DNA of 35,580 nucleotides from Brevibacillus sp. (GCA_029240815.1 JARDZO010000017.1:1-35580), one strand, 5' to 3'. Positions 21,827 to 30,689 are shown, numbered from the stretch's first letter. Translations and numbers: made by a program. The notes: a model not told the origin generated them from the letters alone.

Positions 21827-24800
21827 ATGCAAAAGAGAAAAATCAATCGATTACTGGTTGCCAACCGAGGCGAGATCGCAATCCGAATCTTCCGTGCCGC
21901 AACCGAGCTTGGAATCCGCACTGTAGCAGTTTACTCCGAGCAGGATAACGTCTCTATTCATCGTTTCAAAGCGGACGAGTCCTATTTGGTAGGTGCCGGA
22001 AAAGGACCCATCGAAGCCTATTTGGACATCGAGAGCATCATCGAAATTGCCAAGCGCAACGACATTGATGCGATTCATCCTGGTTATGGCTTCCTCGCAG
22101 AAAATGCGGAATTTGCCCAACGCTGCCAAGATGAAGGGATCATCTTCATCGGTCCATCGCCAGAGCTGATTGAAAAGTTCGGTGATAAGGTCGAAGCGAG
22201 ACGACTCGCAATCGAAGCGAACATACCGGTCATTCCCGGAACACCTGAGCCTATCGAAACGCTGCAGGAAGCCCTCCTCTTTGCCAAGGAGTATGGCTAT
22301 CCGATTATTATTAAAGGGGTTTCCGGCGGTGGCGGTCGCGGCATGCGCATTGTCCGCAGTCAAGACGAGCTGCAGGATTCCCTCGATCGTGCCCGCTCTG
22401 AAGCGCGCTCGTCGTTTGGCAATGCAAAAGTATACCTGGAGCGTTACCTCGAACAACCGAAACACATCGAAGTTCAAATCCTGGGTGACAACCACGGCAA
22501 CATCGTTCACCTCTACGAACGCGATTGCTCCGTGCAACGCCGCCATCAAAAAGTGGTCGAGGTCGCACCTAGCTTGTCTCTAGACGATACTCTACGCAAT
22601 GAAATATGCCAATCTGCCCTGACCTTGATGCAAAAGGCCGGCTACTCCAATGCAGGTACTGTCGAATTCTTGCTGACACCTGACAAACGTTTTTATTTTA
22701 TTGAAGTAAACCCTCGTATTCAGGTTGAACATACCATTACCGAGCTGATCACAGGGATCGATATCGTACAGGCACAGATCCGTGTTGCCGAAGGCCATAT
22801 TCTCTCCGATGAGGAAATCGGCATTGCCTCACAGAATGCGATCTCGATGAACGGGTTTGCTATCCAGTGCCGTGTGACAACGGAAGATGCGGAAAACAAC
22901 TTCCTGCCCGATGCAGGGCGACTCCTGGCGTGGCGTTCCGGTGGTGGCTTTGGTGTACGTCTTGACGGCGGAAACGGCTATCCTGGCGCGATTATTACCC
23001 CGTTCTACGATTCGTTGCTGGTCAAAATCTCGACCTATGGCACTAGCTTTGATCAAGCAGCTCGCAAAATGCTGCGGACATTGCGCGAATTCCGGATTCG
23101 TGGCGTGAAGACCAACCTGCCTTTCCTGGAAAATGTCGTGACTCATCCCGATTTCTTGAGTGGCAGCTACGACACTTCCTTTATCGATACAAAACCGGAG
23201 CTATTTATTTTTCCTGGTCGCCAAGACAGGGGGACGAAATTACTTTCCTACATCGGGAATACGATTGTCAATGGGTACCCGGGTCTCGGCAAGCCTGAGA
23301 AAAAACCGCATTTCGATTCACCGCGCATCCCGCGTACGCCATTTAGTCAGCCTTATCCGGATGGCACCAAACAAATCCTGGATCGCGATGGTGCAGACGG
23401 GCTCGTACGATGGATTCAGGAACAGAATCAGGTGCTCATTACAGATACGACGTTCCGTGACGCTCACCAATCGTTGTTTGCGACGCGTGTACGCACGTAC
23501 GACCTTGCCTCCGTGGCTGAAGCGACAGGCAAGCTGGGAGCCGGACTCTTCTCCCTGGAAATGTGGGGCGGCGCTACCTTTGATACTTCCATGCGCTTTT
23601 TGCAGGAATCTCCGTGGGAACGATTGCAAATCTTGCGTCAGCGTATCCCGAACGTGCTGTTCCAAATGCTCTTGCGCGGAGCAAACGCAGTCGGTTATAC
23701 GAACTACCCGGATAATGTCATCCACTCCTTCGTCAAGGCATCTGCCGAAAATGGCATTGATGTATTCCGCATCTTTGACAGCTTGAACTGGCTGCCAGGC
23801 ATGCAAACAGCGATCGAAGCTGTCCGTGATACCGGTAAAATTGCTGAGGCATCTATCTGCTATACAGGTGACATTCTCGATCCCTCGAAAACCAAATACA
23901 CGCTGGCTTACTACGTCGATCTGGCGAAGCAATTGGAAAAAGCCGGTGCTCATATTCTCGCGATCAAAGACATGGCAGGCTTGTTGAAGCCTTACGCAGC
24001 CTATGAGCTGGTACGTGCCCTAAAACAAGAGATCGGAATCCCAATCCACCTGCACACGCACGACACTTCCGGAAATGGCGCAGCCATGCTCCTCAAAGCA
24101 ATCGAAGCAGGTGTAGATATCGTAGACGCGTGCGTCAGCTCGATGTCCGGTCTGACTTCCCAGCCTAGCCTAAACGGTCTGATCGCCAGCCTTGCACACA
24201 CCGAGCGAGACAGTCAGCTCTCCCTCGAATCCTTTAATAAACTCTCGGATTACTGGGAAGATGTCCGCCCGTACTACCAAGGTTTTGAAAGTGGCATGAA
24301 AGCGAGCAACACAGAGGTATATGTGCACGAGATGCCAGGCGGTCAGTACACCAATCTGGAGCAGCAAGCCAAAGCAGTCGGATTGGAAGGACGCTGGGAA
24401 GAAGTCAAGCACATGTATGCCGTCGTCAACCAAATGTGCGGGGATATCGTGAAGGTGACCCCTTCTTCCAAGGTAGTGGGAGATCTGGCGTTGTTTATGG
24501 TACAGAACAATCTCACTGAGGAAAACATTTGGGAGAAAGGCGCACGACTCGACTTCCCTGATTCTGTCATTCAGTTCTTCCAAGGATATCTGGGTCAACC
24601 GCCAGGCGGGTTCCCAAAACCACTGCAAGAGCTCGTCTTGAAAGGCCGCGACGCCTTCACTGCACGACCTGGTGAACTGCTCGCTCCGATCAACTTTACG
24701 CAAGTGGCGAAAGAGCTGGAAGAAAAAACAGATCGCGAACCGAATGAGCTCGATGTCCTCTCCTACATCATGTATCCGCAGGTTTACCTGCAGTATGATC

Positions 24801-25273
24801 AGCGCATGAAGGAGTACGGCGACCTCTCTGTTCTGAACACCTCCACCTTCTTCTACGGACTTCGCCCAGGGGAAGAGACAGCGATAACGATCGAGCGAGG
24901 CAAAACACTCGTCATCAAGCTCGTTGCGGTCGGCGAGCTGCATCCGGATGGTCGACGCATCATTTACTTTGAACTGAACGGACAGCCTCGCGAAATCTTC
25001 GTCCGCGATCATTCTGCCGTCGTAAGTGAATTAGTACGTCGCAAGGCTGATGCCCAGAACCAGGCTCATTTGGGGGCTTCCATGCCGGGGAAAGTGCTGA
25101 AGGTACTCGTCTCTGAGGGTGACAAGGTACGTAAAGGGGAACATCTCCTGGTCAGTGAAGCGATGAAGATGGAAACGACCATTCAAGCCCCAATGGACGG
25201 AAAAATCAAGTCCGTTTATGTAAAAGCAGGCGAAGCCATTGAGACCGGAGATCTCCTCATTGAAATGGAATAA
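21827..25273 (+). CDS. pyc: pyruvate carboxylase
   Basis: It carboxylates pyruvate to oxaloacetate with ATP and biotin (anaplerosis). The 1148-residue length is typical. Domains in order: biotin carboxylase (about 1-455; LVANRGEIAIRIFRAATELG, the Gly-rich ATP loop KGVSGGGGRGMRIV, EVNPRIQVEHTITE), carboxyltransferase (about 530-850; ITDTTFRDAHQSLFATRVRT, IKDMAGLLKPYAAYELV, HLHTHDTSGNG with metal-binding His), the tetramerisation/allosteric segment, and a C-terminal biotin carrier with the biotinylated Lys1114 in SEAMKMETT. Start after GGGGAGAG. It is transcribed alone or with the following FliD-like gene, which also has its own promoter. Confidence 0.98.
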   Translation: MQKRKINRLLVANRGEIAIRIFRAATELGIRTVAVYSEQDNVSIHRFKADESYLVGAGKGPIEAYLDIESIIEIAKRNDIDAIHPGYGFLAENAEFAQRCQDEGIIFIGPSPELIEKFGDKVEARRLAIEANIPVIPGTPEPIETLQEALLFAKEYGYPIIIKGVSGGGGRGMRIVRSQDELQDSLDRARSEARSSFGNAKVYLERYLEQPKHIEVQILGDNHGNIVHLYERDCSVQRRHQKVVEVAPSLSLDDTLRNEICQSALTLMQKAGYSNAGTVEFLLTPDKRFYFIEVNPRIQVEHTITELITGIDIVQAQIRVAEGHILSDEEIGIASQNAISMNGFAIQCRVTTEDAENNFLPDAGRLLAWRSGGGFGVRLDGGNGYPGAIITPFYDSLLVKISTYGTSFDQAARKMLRTLREFRIRGVKTNLPFLENVVTHPDFLSGSYDTSFIDTKPELFIFPGRQDRGTKLLSYIGNTIVNGYPGLGKPEKKPHFDSPRIPRTPFSQPYPDGTKQILDRDGADGLVRWIQEQNQVLITDTTFRDAHQSLFATRVRTYDLASVAEATGKLGAGLFSLEMWGGATFDTSMRFLQESPWERLQILRQRIPNVLFQMLLRGANAVGYTNYPDNVIHSFVKASAENGIDVFRIFDSLNWLPGMQTAIEAVRDTGKIAEASICYTGDILDPSKTKYTLAYYVDLAKQLEKAGAHILAIKDMAGLLKPYAAYELVRALKQEIGIPIHLHTHDTSGNGAAMLLKAIEAGVDIVDACVSSMSGLTSQPSLNGLIASLAHTERDSQLSLESFNKLSDYWEDVRPYYQGFESGMKASNTEVYVHEMPGGQYTNLEQQAKAVGLEGRWEEVKHMYAVVNQMCGDIVKVTPSSKVVGDLALFMVQNNLTEENIWEKGARLDFPDSVIQFFQGYLGQPPGGFPKPLQELVLKGRDAFTARPGELLAPINFTQVAKELEEKTDREPNELDVLSYIMYPQVYLQYDQRMKEYGDLSVLNTSTFFYGLRPGEETAITIERGKTLVIKLVAVGELHPDGRRIIYFELNGQPREIFVRDHSAVVSELVRRKADAQNQAHLGASMPGKVLKVLVSEGDKVRKGEHLLVSEAMKMETTIQAPMDGKIKSVYVKAGEAIETGDLLIEME

Positions 25274-25287
25274 ATATCCACTATAAT
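25260..25287 (+). promoter_or_regulatory. promoter overlapping the pyc 3' end
   Basis: TTGAAA (25260-25265), 16-nt spacer, TATAAT (25282-25287). The -35 lies in the last codons of pyc and the -10 just after its stop, giving the downstream gene an independent SigA-type promoter. Confidence 0.65.
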
Positions 25288-25321
25288 GGGTGTAGAACGA
25301 AAGTGAACGGAGGTGACCGGC

Positions 25322-26575
25322 ATGAAAGTGAACCGGATCAGCCATATCCCATTCAGTCAGCGGGTCGGGGGCTATCATTTTCAGATGGTTCAAGCGAAAC
25401 TGCATGCTCCTGTCGATCCGATCATCAGCTACAGCCTTCAACCGTTCTACACCCGAGAGCAACAATGGATGACAGAGCTGGCTGACTCCTTGTCACGTCT
25501 TTATCGCTACTACTCTGATTTGGATAAAGCGGCTCGCGAGTTCGATCCCGAGCGAACAGACAGTGCGATCAATGAACGGTTGGCAATTTGCTCGGATCCC
25601 GAGGCTGCGTCGGCAGAGGCCCATGCACGTGCAAAATCACAAACGTACCGACTCGACATCATCCGCTTGGCAAATACCCAGACAAACAAAGGAAAAATGA
25701 AGGAAAGTGCTTCCCCTACTTCTGTGTCGGAAGGCCAACAGCAGTTTTCTGTTGTAACAGGAGAGCAGGAAGAATTGTTCGCTTTTTATTCCCATGCTTC
25801 TGATTCTCACGCGCAGAGTATTCAGCGGATGGAGCACGCTTTACTCACCCAAGGCCATTCCGCTGTATCCCCACGAGTAGACGCTGTCGGGACTATGCAG
25901 GCTCTCGTCATTGAGAGCGGAAGGACAGGAACAGATCACTCTTTTTCCTTCCACGATCAGAAAGGAAACAGCGTTCGTGCACTAGGTGTCCAGCATGTAG
26001 AGACACCAGCTCGCGATGCCGAGTTTCTTCTCGACGGGTCACTGCACTACTCTTCCGATAACCGGATCACCATCGGAAACGGAGAGGTCCGCGTGTCGAT
26101 GCTACAGACTGGAAGAGATACGGTATCGATCACTGTCACGCCTGCGACGGAACGTTTGCTTCAACAAACGCGGAGATTAGTAGGTTCCTTTAACCGCTTG
26201 CAGCACTTTCTGCAACAGCATAAGGATACTTTGGCTACACAAAAGCTCGAGACGTTCGAACGAGTCGCTCAGGCTGCAAACGGTGTTCTGAACCAATACG
26301 GCATCAGGCTGTTGCCAGACGGTCAATTGGAGTTAGATGACCAAACGTGGTTGGATGCTGTACAAGTCCGCTATGACGATTTTGCTGAGGCCATGAAAGG
26401 AATGTCGAAGCAGTTTCGGGAGGAAACCTTGCGTGTCCAAACCATGCCGCTAGGTGCGTTTTCCCGATCCTTTGACGATGCTGGCAGCCGATTACCGTAC
26501 GCATCGCTATCCCCATCCAGCCTGCGTTACCTTCACGTAGCCAGTACCGGATTATTTATCAACCTCTTGTTCTAA
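25322..26575 (+). CDS. orphan protein with FliD-like (flagellar cap) C-terminal domain
   Basis: A 417-residue protein. The C-terminal half follows the FliD_C plan: a DAEFLLDGSLHYSSDNRIT segment (compare the usual A-x-DA-x-F-x-V-G ... SSN), GEVRVSMLQTGRDTVSITVTP, a long helix with LVGSFNRLQHFLQQH, and YGIRLLPDGQLELDDQTWLDAV, typical of the family's GI-x(4)-DG-x-L-x-LD. The N-terminal part has no classical FliD/HAP2 coiled-coil signature; it begins with a helical region of about 100 residues. No flagellar genes lie nearby. It has no signal peptide, as expected for a type III-exported or cytosolic protein. Start after GGAGGTGA. The role is unknown; the family match is by eye. Confidence 0.6.
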   Translation: MKVNRISHIPFSQRVGGYHFQMVQAKLHAPVDPIISYSLQPFYTREQQWMTELADSLSRLYRYYSDLDKAAREFDPERTDSAINERLAICSDPEAASAEAHARAKSQTYRLDIIRLANTQTNKGKMKESASPTSVSEGQQQFSVVTGEQEELFAFYSHASDSHAQSIQRMEHALLTQGHSAVSPRVDAVGTMQALVIESGRTGTDHSFSFHDQKGNSVRALGVQHVETPARDAEFLLDGSLHYSSDNRITIGNGEVRVSMLQTGRDTVSITVTPATERLLQQTRRLVGSFNRLQHFLQQHKDTLATQKLETFERVAQAANGVLNQYGIRLLPDGQLELDDQTWLDAVQVRYDDFAEAMKGMSKQFREETLRVQTMPLGAFSRSFDDAGSRLPYASLSPSSLRYLHVASTGLFINLLF

Positions 26576-26584
26576 TGCAAGAAT

Positions 26585-26619
26585 AAACAGGTGCGCCAGC
26601 TATCCGGTGCACCTGTTTT
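26585..26619 (+). terminator. terminator of the FliD-like gene
   Basis: AACAGGTGCGCC pairs with GGTGCACCTGTT (one bulge) around a short loop and is followed by TTTTG; A-run on the left makes it usable for gerW on the other strand too. Confidence 0.85.
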
Positions 26620-26635
26620 TGTTTTGCTACTCTCG

Positions 26636-27094
26636 TCAGCTCCGCTCCATCAAATCTTCCAGGTCATTCTCCTCGACCTTTGTCACCACCGTAGTGGAAT
26701 GAAGCGTCGTCTCATCTTTTTTGGTGAACATCGCTTGCATCTTGTCAACAAACTGTGGAACGGAGTCCAGAATTCGATCGTACAGATGCGTCGAGTTTTC
26801 CAGCGGGATAGAGCGAATGCCTTGCTTTCCTACCACTAGAAATGCTACGGGAGTAATGGAAACGCCGCCGCCACTCCCCCCACCAAATGGATAACCTATC
26901 GCACCAGGGTGATCACGATCATACTGAAATTCACTTCCCCCTGCCGCAAAGCCAAATCCTACCTTGGAGATCGGCAAGATGACGCTGCCGTCCGGCGTCT
27001 CAACCGGATCACCGATAATCGTATTCACATCGACCATTTGCTTGATATTTTCCATCGCCGTTCGCATTAAACCTTGAATGGGGTGGTCTGCCAA
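26636..27094 (-). CDS. gerW: spore germination/sporulation protein GerW (YtfJ)
   Basis: GerW is a forespore protein needed for germination in B. subtilis. The 152-residue product shows the YtfJ family plan: MENIKQMVDVNTIIGDPVETPDGSVILPISKVGFGFAAGG, then a Gly-rich stretch (GYPFGGGSGGGVSITPVAFLV). I placed the start at the TTG at 27094 with AAAGGAGG 6 nt upstream; no ATG in the longer frame has such a site. It follows the DUF2953 (ytfI) gene, the same order as in B. subtilis. Confidence 0.93.
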   Translation of the reverse strand: MADHPIQGLMRTAMENIKQMVDVNTIIGDPVETPDGSVILPISKVGFGFAAGGSEFQYDRDHPGAIGYPFGGGSGGGVSITPVAFLVVGKQGIRSIPLENSTHLYDRILDSVPQFVDKMQAMFTKKDETTLHSTTVVTKVEENDLEDLMERS

Positions 27095-27197
27095 GTTGCT
27101 TCCTCCTTTCGATCTTTCCGCATTAGTTAACATTCCCTAAAAAATTCGAAGCATGTACAGCCGACCTTTTGTATCCCAGCATTTCCGCTTCAAGTCG

Positions 27198-27860
27198 TTA
27201 CGCCTCTGAAGGAGCTGTTCGCCACTTGCGCTCTCGACCTTTTCTCAAGCGGAAATACATTTTGACTGCAACGACAATGATATATCCCAAAGTTACATGG
27301 AGAACGCAGTGAAATTGGGTACGAATCATGACTTGGTTCCATGTTGGCTGTACACTCATACGGGGGATGACACGCAAGGAAATGGAATGGGAAATCATAC
27401 CGATGAGCATGCTTTTGACTCCCCAAATGATTCCGGTCAGTGCTCCTGTCTCGGATGCTTGTCCTGTTCCCATTACCGTGTGCCAATCCAGCTTGGTGCA
27501 ACGGATTCGTTTTAATAACTGACTGAACATCGGTTTTAAATCATGGACCTTCTCTAATACATCACGATAATTGTGATACCACTTGTTCATCTCATTACGT
27601 GTAAAATCATGGATCTTCTCCTTTGTCTTGTTTTTTTGCTGAACCGTCTCCACCTTTGCTACCACTTCAGGGCCAGCCTCTGACTTTTTCAAAAAAACCA
27701 TGGGGATTTCGTATTTCCTGCGAATCAAGCGAAACCATGCGGACAATTCAACGACGACATGATCGTTTTCTCCGACCCTTCCGTAGAAGAGCATGATTTG
27801 TACGGGAGTAATGAATACCAAGATGACCAAAACGATTACTGTCACAATCAACCAGCTCAC
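27198..27860 (-). CDS. ytfI: DUF2953 membrane protein (YtfI-like)
   Basis: A 220-residue protein with an N-terminal membrane helix (LIVTVIVLVILVFITPVQI), a DUF2953 core containing LKRIRCTKLDWHTVMGTGQASETGALTGIIWGVKSML, and a C-terminal hydrophobic segment GYIIVVAVKMYF followed by a basic tail. Function unknown; it pairs with gerW across spore formers. I prefer the GTG at 27860 over the TTG at 27863 on ribosome-binding-site spacing (GGGTGGG). A SigG-like promoter lies within the terminator of the upstream gene, only about 25-30 nt ahead. Confidence 0.85.
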   Translation of the reverse strand: MSWLIVTVIVLVILVFITPVQIMLFYGRVGENDHVVVELSAWFRLIRRKYEIPMVFLKKSEAGPEVVAKVETVQQKNKTKEKIHDFTRNEMNKWYHNYRDVLEKVHDLKPMFSQLLKRIRCTKLDWHTVMGTGQASETGALTGIIWGVKSMLIGMISHSISLRVIPRMSVQPTWNQVMIRTQFHCVLHVTLGYIIVVAVKMYFRLRKGRERKWRTAPSEA

Positions 27861-27864
27861 CAAA

Positions 27865-27910
27865 AAATCCCACCCTTTCCCTCATAGTATGAGAGGAATG
27901 GATGGGATTT
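27865..27910 (-). terminator. terminator of the SLH-3D gene
   Basis: Minus-strand AAATCCCATCC (27910-27900) pairs over 11 bp (one G-T) with GGGTGGGATTT (27875-27865), with an inner CTCAT/ATGAG stem, followed by a T-run. It ends 4 nt before the ytfI start codon and contains the ytfI promoter. Confidence 0.8.
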
Positions 27911-27914
27911 ATGT
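27885..27914 (-). promoter_or_regulatory. SigG-type promoter of ytfI-gerW
   Basis: Minus-strand ACATA (27914-27910), 18-nt spacer, CATACTA (27891-27885). The -10 matches the SigG consensus CATNMTA exactly and the -35 matches GMATR in 4 of 5. It sits in the hairpin that terminates the upstream gene. Confidence 0.6.
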
Positions 27915-27927
27915 CCATCGATCGCGA

Positions 27928-28905
27928 TCAGTCTAGAATGTATACGTTCACACCTTGCTTCATCCCATATCCCTGTGCCTCAGTAAGGGTAGGAAGATAC
28001 AGGTCTACATGGCGCTGTTTAACAGCCCCGCCGATGTCAGCTGCTACCGCGTAGCCATATCCGTCTATGTACAAGTGGGTGCCGAGTGGAATCACGTTCG
28101 GGTCGACCGCTACTACCCCCTTACGTAGAGGGTATTCGAGATACGACAGCACTGACGAATTACTCGGATAATTGTAAGCCGTAGTCTGTACAGTCAGCTT
28201 CTCACGATAGGCTGTCCCGTTTGCAAGTGCCTGTTGCTCAGTTGCCTTAGACGCCAGCAGATGCAATGCTGCATAGGTAGCCGCTTCTGCCCGTGTGATC
28301 GTCGTTTGCGGTTTAAGGGTACCATCTGTGTAAGGACTGACCAAGCGATTCTTCAACGCGTATACGAGTGGACGCTGATAATCCTCTTCCACACTATTTC
28401 CGTCCTGAAACTTGGCCAAGGACTGAACAGTGGTTGACCATTTCATCTGATTGACAGCTCCGCTCTCCCCCATAGAACGGGTGAGAATGGAGACCATCTC
28501 TTCTCTTTGCACTGGCTGATTCGGATTCAGGTAGACTTGATTACCTTGTTTTTGACCATGAATCATTCCCAATCGATACGCTGTCTCCGCGTAAGGTGTC
28601 AACCAGCTGCCAACAGGAATGTCAGAGAAAGAAGATTGCGTCGATTTGACAGGTTCAATCCCCTTTGCCTTGACGAACATGGTAATCAATTCTCCGCGCG
28701 TTACAAGGTCATCCGGGCGAAATGCTTCCATTTGACCAACTGCTCCCGCTATGTATAATTGTTCAATCTCTTTTTTTGCCCAGTGACCTGCAACGTCTGT
28801 GTACGGGATGGTAGAAGTCTCGGTTTCGTTCGTCTTTGCCTCTACGACTGGCGTTCCCATGATCATCATGGCAGCCAGTGAGGCCAGGATCAGTGTTTTC
28901 CTCAT
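27928..28905 (-). CDS. secreted SLH-domain protein with C-terminal 3D (Asp-Asp-Asp) domain
   Basis: A 325-residue exported protein. Signal peptide residues 1-23 or so (LILASLAAMMIMGTPVVEA). Three S-layer homology units follow (YTDVAGHWAKKEIEQLYIAG..F-R-P-D; FSDIPVGSWLTPYAETAYRLGMI; a weaker third with YTDGTLKPQTTITRAEAATY). The C-terminal ~80 residues are a 3D domain (VDPNVIPLGTHLYIDGYGYAVAADIGGAVKQRHVDLYLPT), with the catalytic-type Asp residues of the MltA/Rpf-like double-psi barrel. It probably binds secondary cell-wall polymer and cuts peptidoglycan (inference from domains). The second of two adjacent ATGs fits the GGAGGT site best. Confidence 0.9.
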   Translation of the reverse strand: MRKTLILASLAAMMIMGTPVVEAKTNETETSTIPYTDVAGHWAKKEIEQLYIAGAVGQMEAFRPDDLVTRGELITMFVKAKGIEPVKSTQSSFSDIPVGSWLTPYAETAYRLGMIHGQKQGNQVYLNPNQPVQREEMVSILTRSMGESGAVNQMKWSTTVQSLAKFQDGNSVEEDYQRPLVYALKNRLVSPYTDGTLKPQTTITRAEAATYAALHLLASKATEQQALANGTAYREKLTVQTTAYNYPSNSSVLSYLEYPLRKGVVAVDPNVIPLGTHLYIDGYGYAVAADIGGAVKQRHVDLYLPTLTEAQGYGMKQGVNVYILD

Positions 28906-28945
28906 CATCAACCTCCGATATAGCGATATGCACATCTTTCATATC

Positions 28946-28973
28946 ATTTTATCGGACCACAGATGAAAAACAA
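28946..28973 (-). promoter_or_regulatory. promoter of the SLH-3D gene
   Basis: Minus-strand TTGTTT (28973-28968), 16-nt spacer, TAAAAT (28951-28946); a SigA-type promoter about 40 nt ahead of the start. Confidence 0.5.
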
Positions 28974-29064
28974 TGCACAATTGTTCCCAATTACTTGGAA
29001 AAAGCATTAGAAAAGCCCTCGAACCAGGCTCTCTTTCACCTGATTCAGGGGCATCCGGGCGTTG

Positions 29065-29712
29065 CTAACGGGCGAAAATATGCTTGCCGATTTTTTTAAT
29101 CTGCGGGCGTGTCCAGATCCAGTTGGATGTAGCTGTGACTGGATTGAAATAGTAGAGAGCACCTTTGGAAGGGTCCCACCCTCTGACGGCATCCCATGCA
29201 GCCTGATAAGCCGTTACATTCGGGGTCATCCAAAACTGTCCATCATCTACTGCTGTAAATGCGTACGGCTCAAAAATAACACCTTTGATCGTGCCAGGAA
29301 AATCAACCGCTTGCAGGCGATTCATGGCAACGGCAGCTACTGCTACTTGACCTTCGTACTTCTCACCGCGCGCTTCCGAGTAGACTAATTGAGCGAGCAG
29401 CTGCATCTCCTTCTTATTGACGGACACTTTTTTCAATACTTTCCACGTCTTGTTCCCTACAACACCATCTGCCGGAAGTCCGTAATTTTTCTGAAACTGT
29501 TTGACAGCATTGGCCGTATGGCTACCATATGCGCCATCCAGATTATCTTTGTAGTAACCGAGCATTTGCAATCGATATTGCAAATCCCACACATCACCGC
29601 TTACGCTCCCTCGTTGCAGCTGCGTAGCGGCAAACGACTCCGTAGGCATGACAATTGCTACGGCTAGGATTGCCAGCAGCAGGGTAGTCAGCGTCTTTTT
29701 GTTCAACCACAT
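29065..29712 (-). CDS. sleB: spore cortex-lytic enzyme SleB-like (PG-binding + Hydrolase_2)
   Basis: A lytic transglycosylase acting on spore cortex during germination. The ATG at 29712 follows AAGGAGGGG. Residues 1-29 are a signal peptide (cleavage near ESFAA-T). Residues about 33-95 form a peptidoglycan-binding domain (GDVWDLQYRLQMLGYYKDNLDGAYG...AVKQFQKNYGLPADGVVGNKTW). The catalytic domain starts at about 100 with the essential Glu113 in LVYSEARGEKYEGQVAVAAVAMNR, and ends with GALYYFNPVTATSNWIWTR. Its usual partner gene ypeB is not adjacent; the upstream neighbour is a YetF-like gene. It might be a SleB paralogue such as CwlJ-like proteins, but the PG-binding domain argues for SleB. Confidence 0.88.
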   Translation of the reverse strand: MWLNKKTLTTLLLAILAVAIVMPTESFAATQLQRGSVSGDVWDLQYRLQMLGYYKDNLDGAYGSHTANAVKQFQKNYGLPADGVVGNKTWKVLKKVSVNKKEMQLLAQLVYSEARGEKYEGQVAVAAVAMNRLQAVDFPGTIKGVIFEPYAFTAVDDGQFWMTPNVTAYQAAWDAVRGWDPSKGALYYFNPVTATSNWIWTRPQIKKIGKHIFAR

Positions 29713-29825
29713 GAAACGTCCCCTCCTTACGCACACATTCTACAAGCTGGCGAAAGAAGGTTCAATTCAAGTATTTTACCAGATCCGCCAATCGATTCCT
29801 CTAGAGAAATTCGACTGTTGATCGT

Positions 29826-30689
29826 TTAGTGCTTGTATTGAGGCTGAATCTGTTTCAAAATTTCCTCAAGCTTGGTGGCATTGTCCTTGTATTTTTGCTG
29901 CAACTTCGAGTTTTGTTCCGCATTCGCTTGCTGCTCCAGATCCTGAAGACATTGCTTCAAGGTTTCGTACGTTTCCTGAATTTGCGGCTTCTTCTTGTTG
30001 CTGCCTGCATCACTAACAAAGTCAAGGTAAAGATTGCCGGTTTCGTCTACTTGCCCGAGAAACACATCTTCTACTGTCTTATTTCTCTTCTTGAGTTGCG
30101 TTTCCAACCATACCTGATTTTTTCCAATCGCCGCCAATGGAATCGGCATGATTTTTCCATCCATGATAATGGTTTGCGGCGCTTTCGCTGGAGCCACATT
30201 CAGTCCGAGCTGTCCTGGCGTCACAGGCTGCTGCTCGGATTTAAGCATGACTGTTAATGCGCCGCTCGTTTCCATCAAGGCAAATTCTACATCAGCTACG
30301 CGAAACACGTTTTTGATACGCAGTTGTTCCAACAAGTCTTCGGAGGTCAGCTTCTCTTTGGCGAGATTGTTCTCCAAAATCTTGCCATCCTGAATGACGA
30401 TGGTCGATCTCCCTTCCATCAGATCACGGTACCATTTGCTTTTCAGAGAAAGCCACTCACTAAGGGCTGGGAAAGCAGCAAAAATCGTTAGGGAAATAAG
30501 GCTGTGATAAATAGGTCCGTCCATCTCTGTGGCCATAAATGCGGCGATGGAACCAATCGTAATTCCTACTATGTACTCAATGTAGGTAAGTTGGCGAATT
30601 TGCCTTTTACCGATTAATTTGGTGAGGAGAAACAAATAGATCAGGGCACCAATCGACCGAAGTGCTATATTAAGCCAGTCTGGCATCAT
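29826..30689 (-). CDS. YetF-like DUF421 membrane protein
   Basis: A 287-residue protein with about three N-terminal membrane helices (SIGALIYLFLLTKLIGKRQIRQLTYIEYIVGITIGSIAAF is the family hallmark), followed by the DUF421 soluble domain (GRSTIVIQDGKILENNL, then SEDLLEQLRIKNVFRVADVEFALMETSGALTVMLKSE). A C-terminal extension of about 60 residues is a predicted coiled coil rich in Gln and Lys, longer than in YetF itself. In spore formers the group includes germination-related SpoVAE-like helpers and YetF/YdfR; the precise role is unknown. Two ATGs follow AAAGGAGG; the second (30686) has the better spacing. Confidence 0.88.
   Translation of the reverse strand: MMPDWLNIALRSIGALIYLFLLTKLIGKRQIRQLTYIEYIVGITIGSIAAFMATEMDGPIYHSLISLTIFAAFPALSEWLSLKSKWYRDLMEGRSTIVIQDGKILENNLAKEKLTSEDLLEQLRIKNVFRVADVEFALMETSGALTVMLKSEQQPVTPGQLGLNVAPAKAPQTIIMDGKIMPIPLAAIGKNQVWLETQLKKRNKTVEDVFLGQVDETGNLYLDFVSDAGSNKKKPQIQETYETLKQCLQDLEQQANAEQNSKLQQKYKDNATKLEEILKQIQPQYKH

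Noticed and set aside
24170..25012. Long open frame of 280 codons on the strand opposite pyc, and similar long frames opposite other genes
   Set aside because: It mirrors the codon bias of pyruvate carboxylase, lacks a ribosome binding site and has no recognisable protein features; the same holds for the frames opposite tpx, rluA and nadE.
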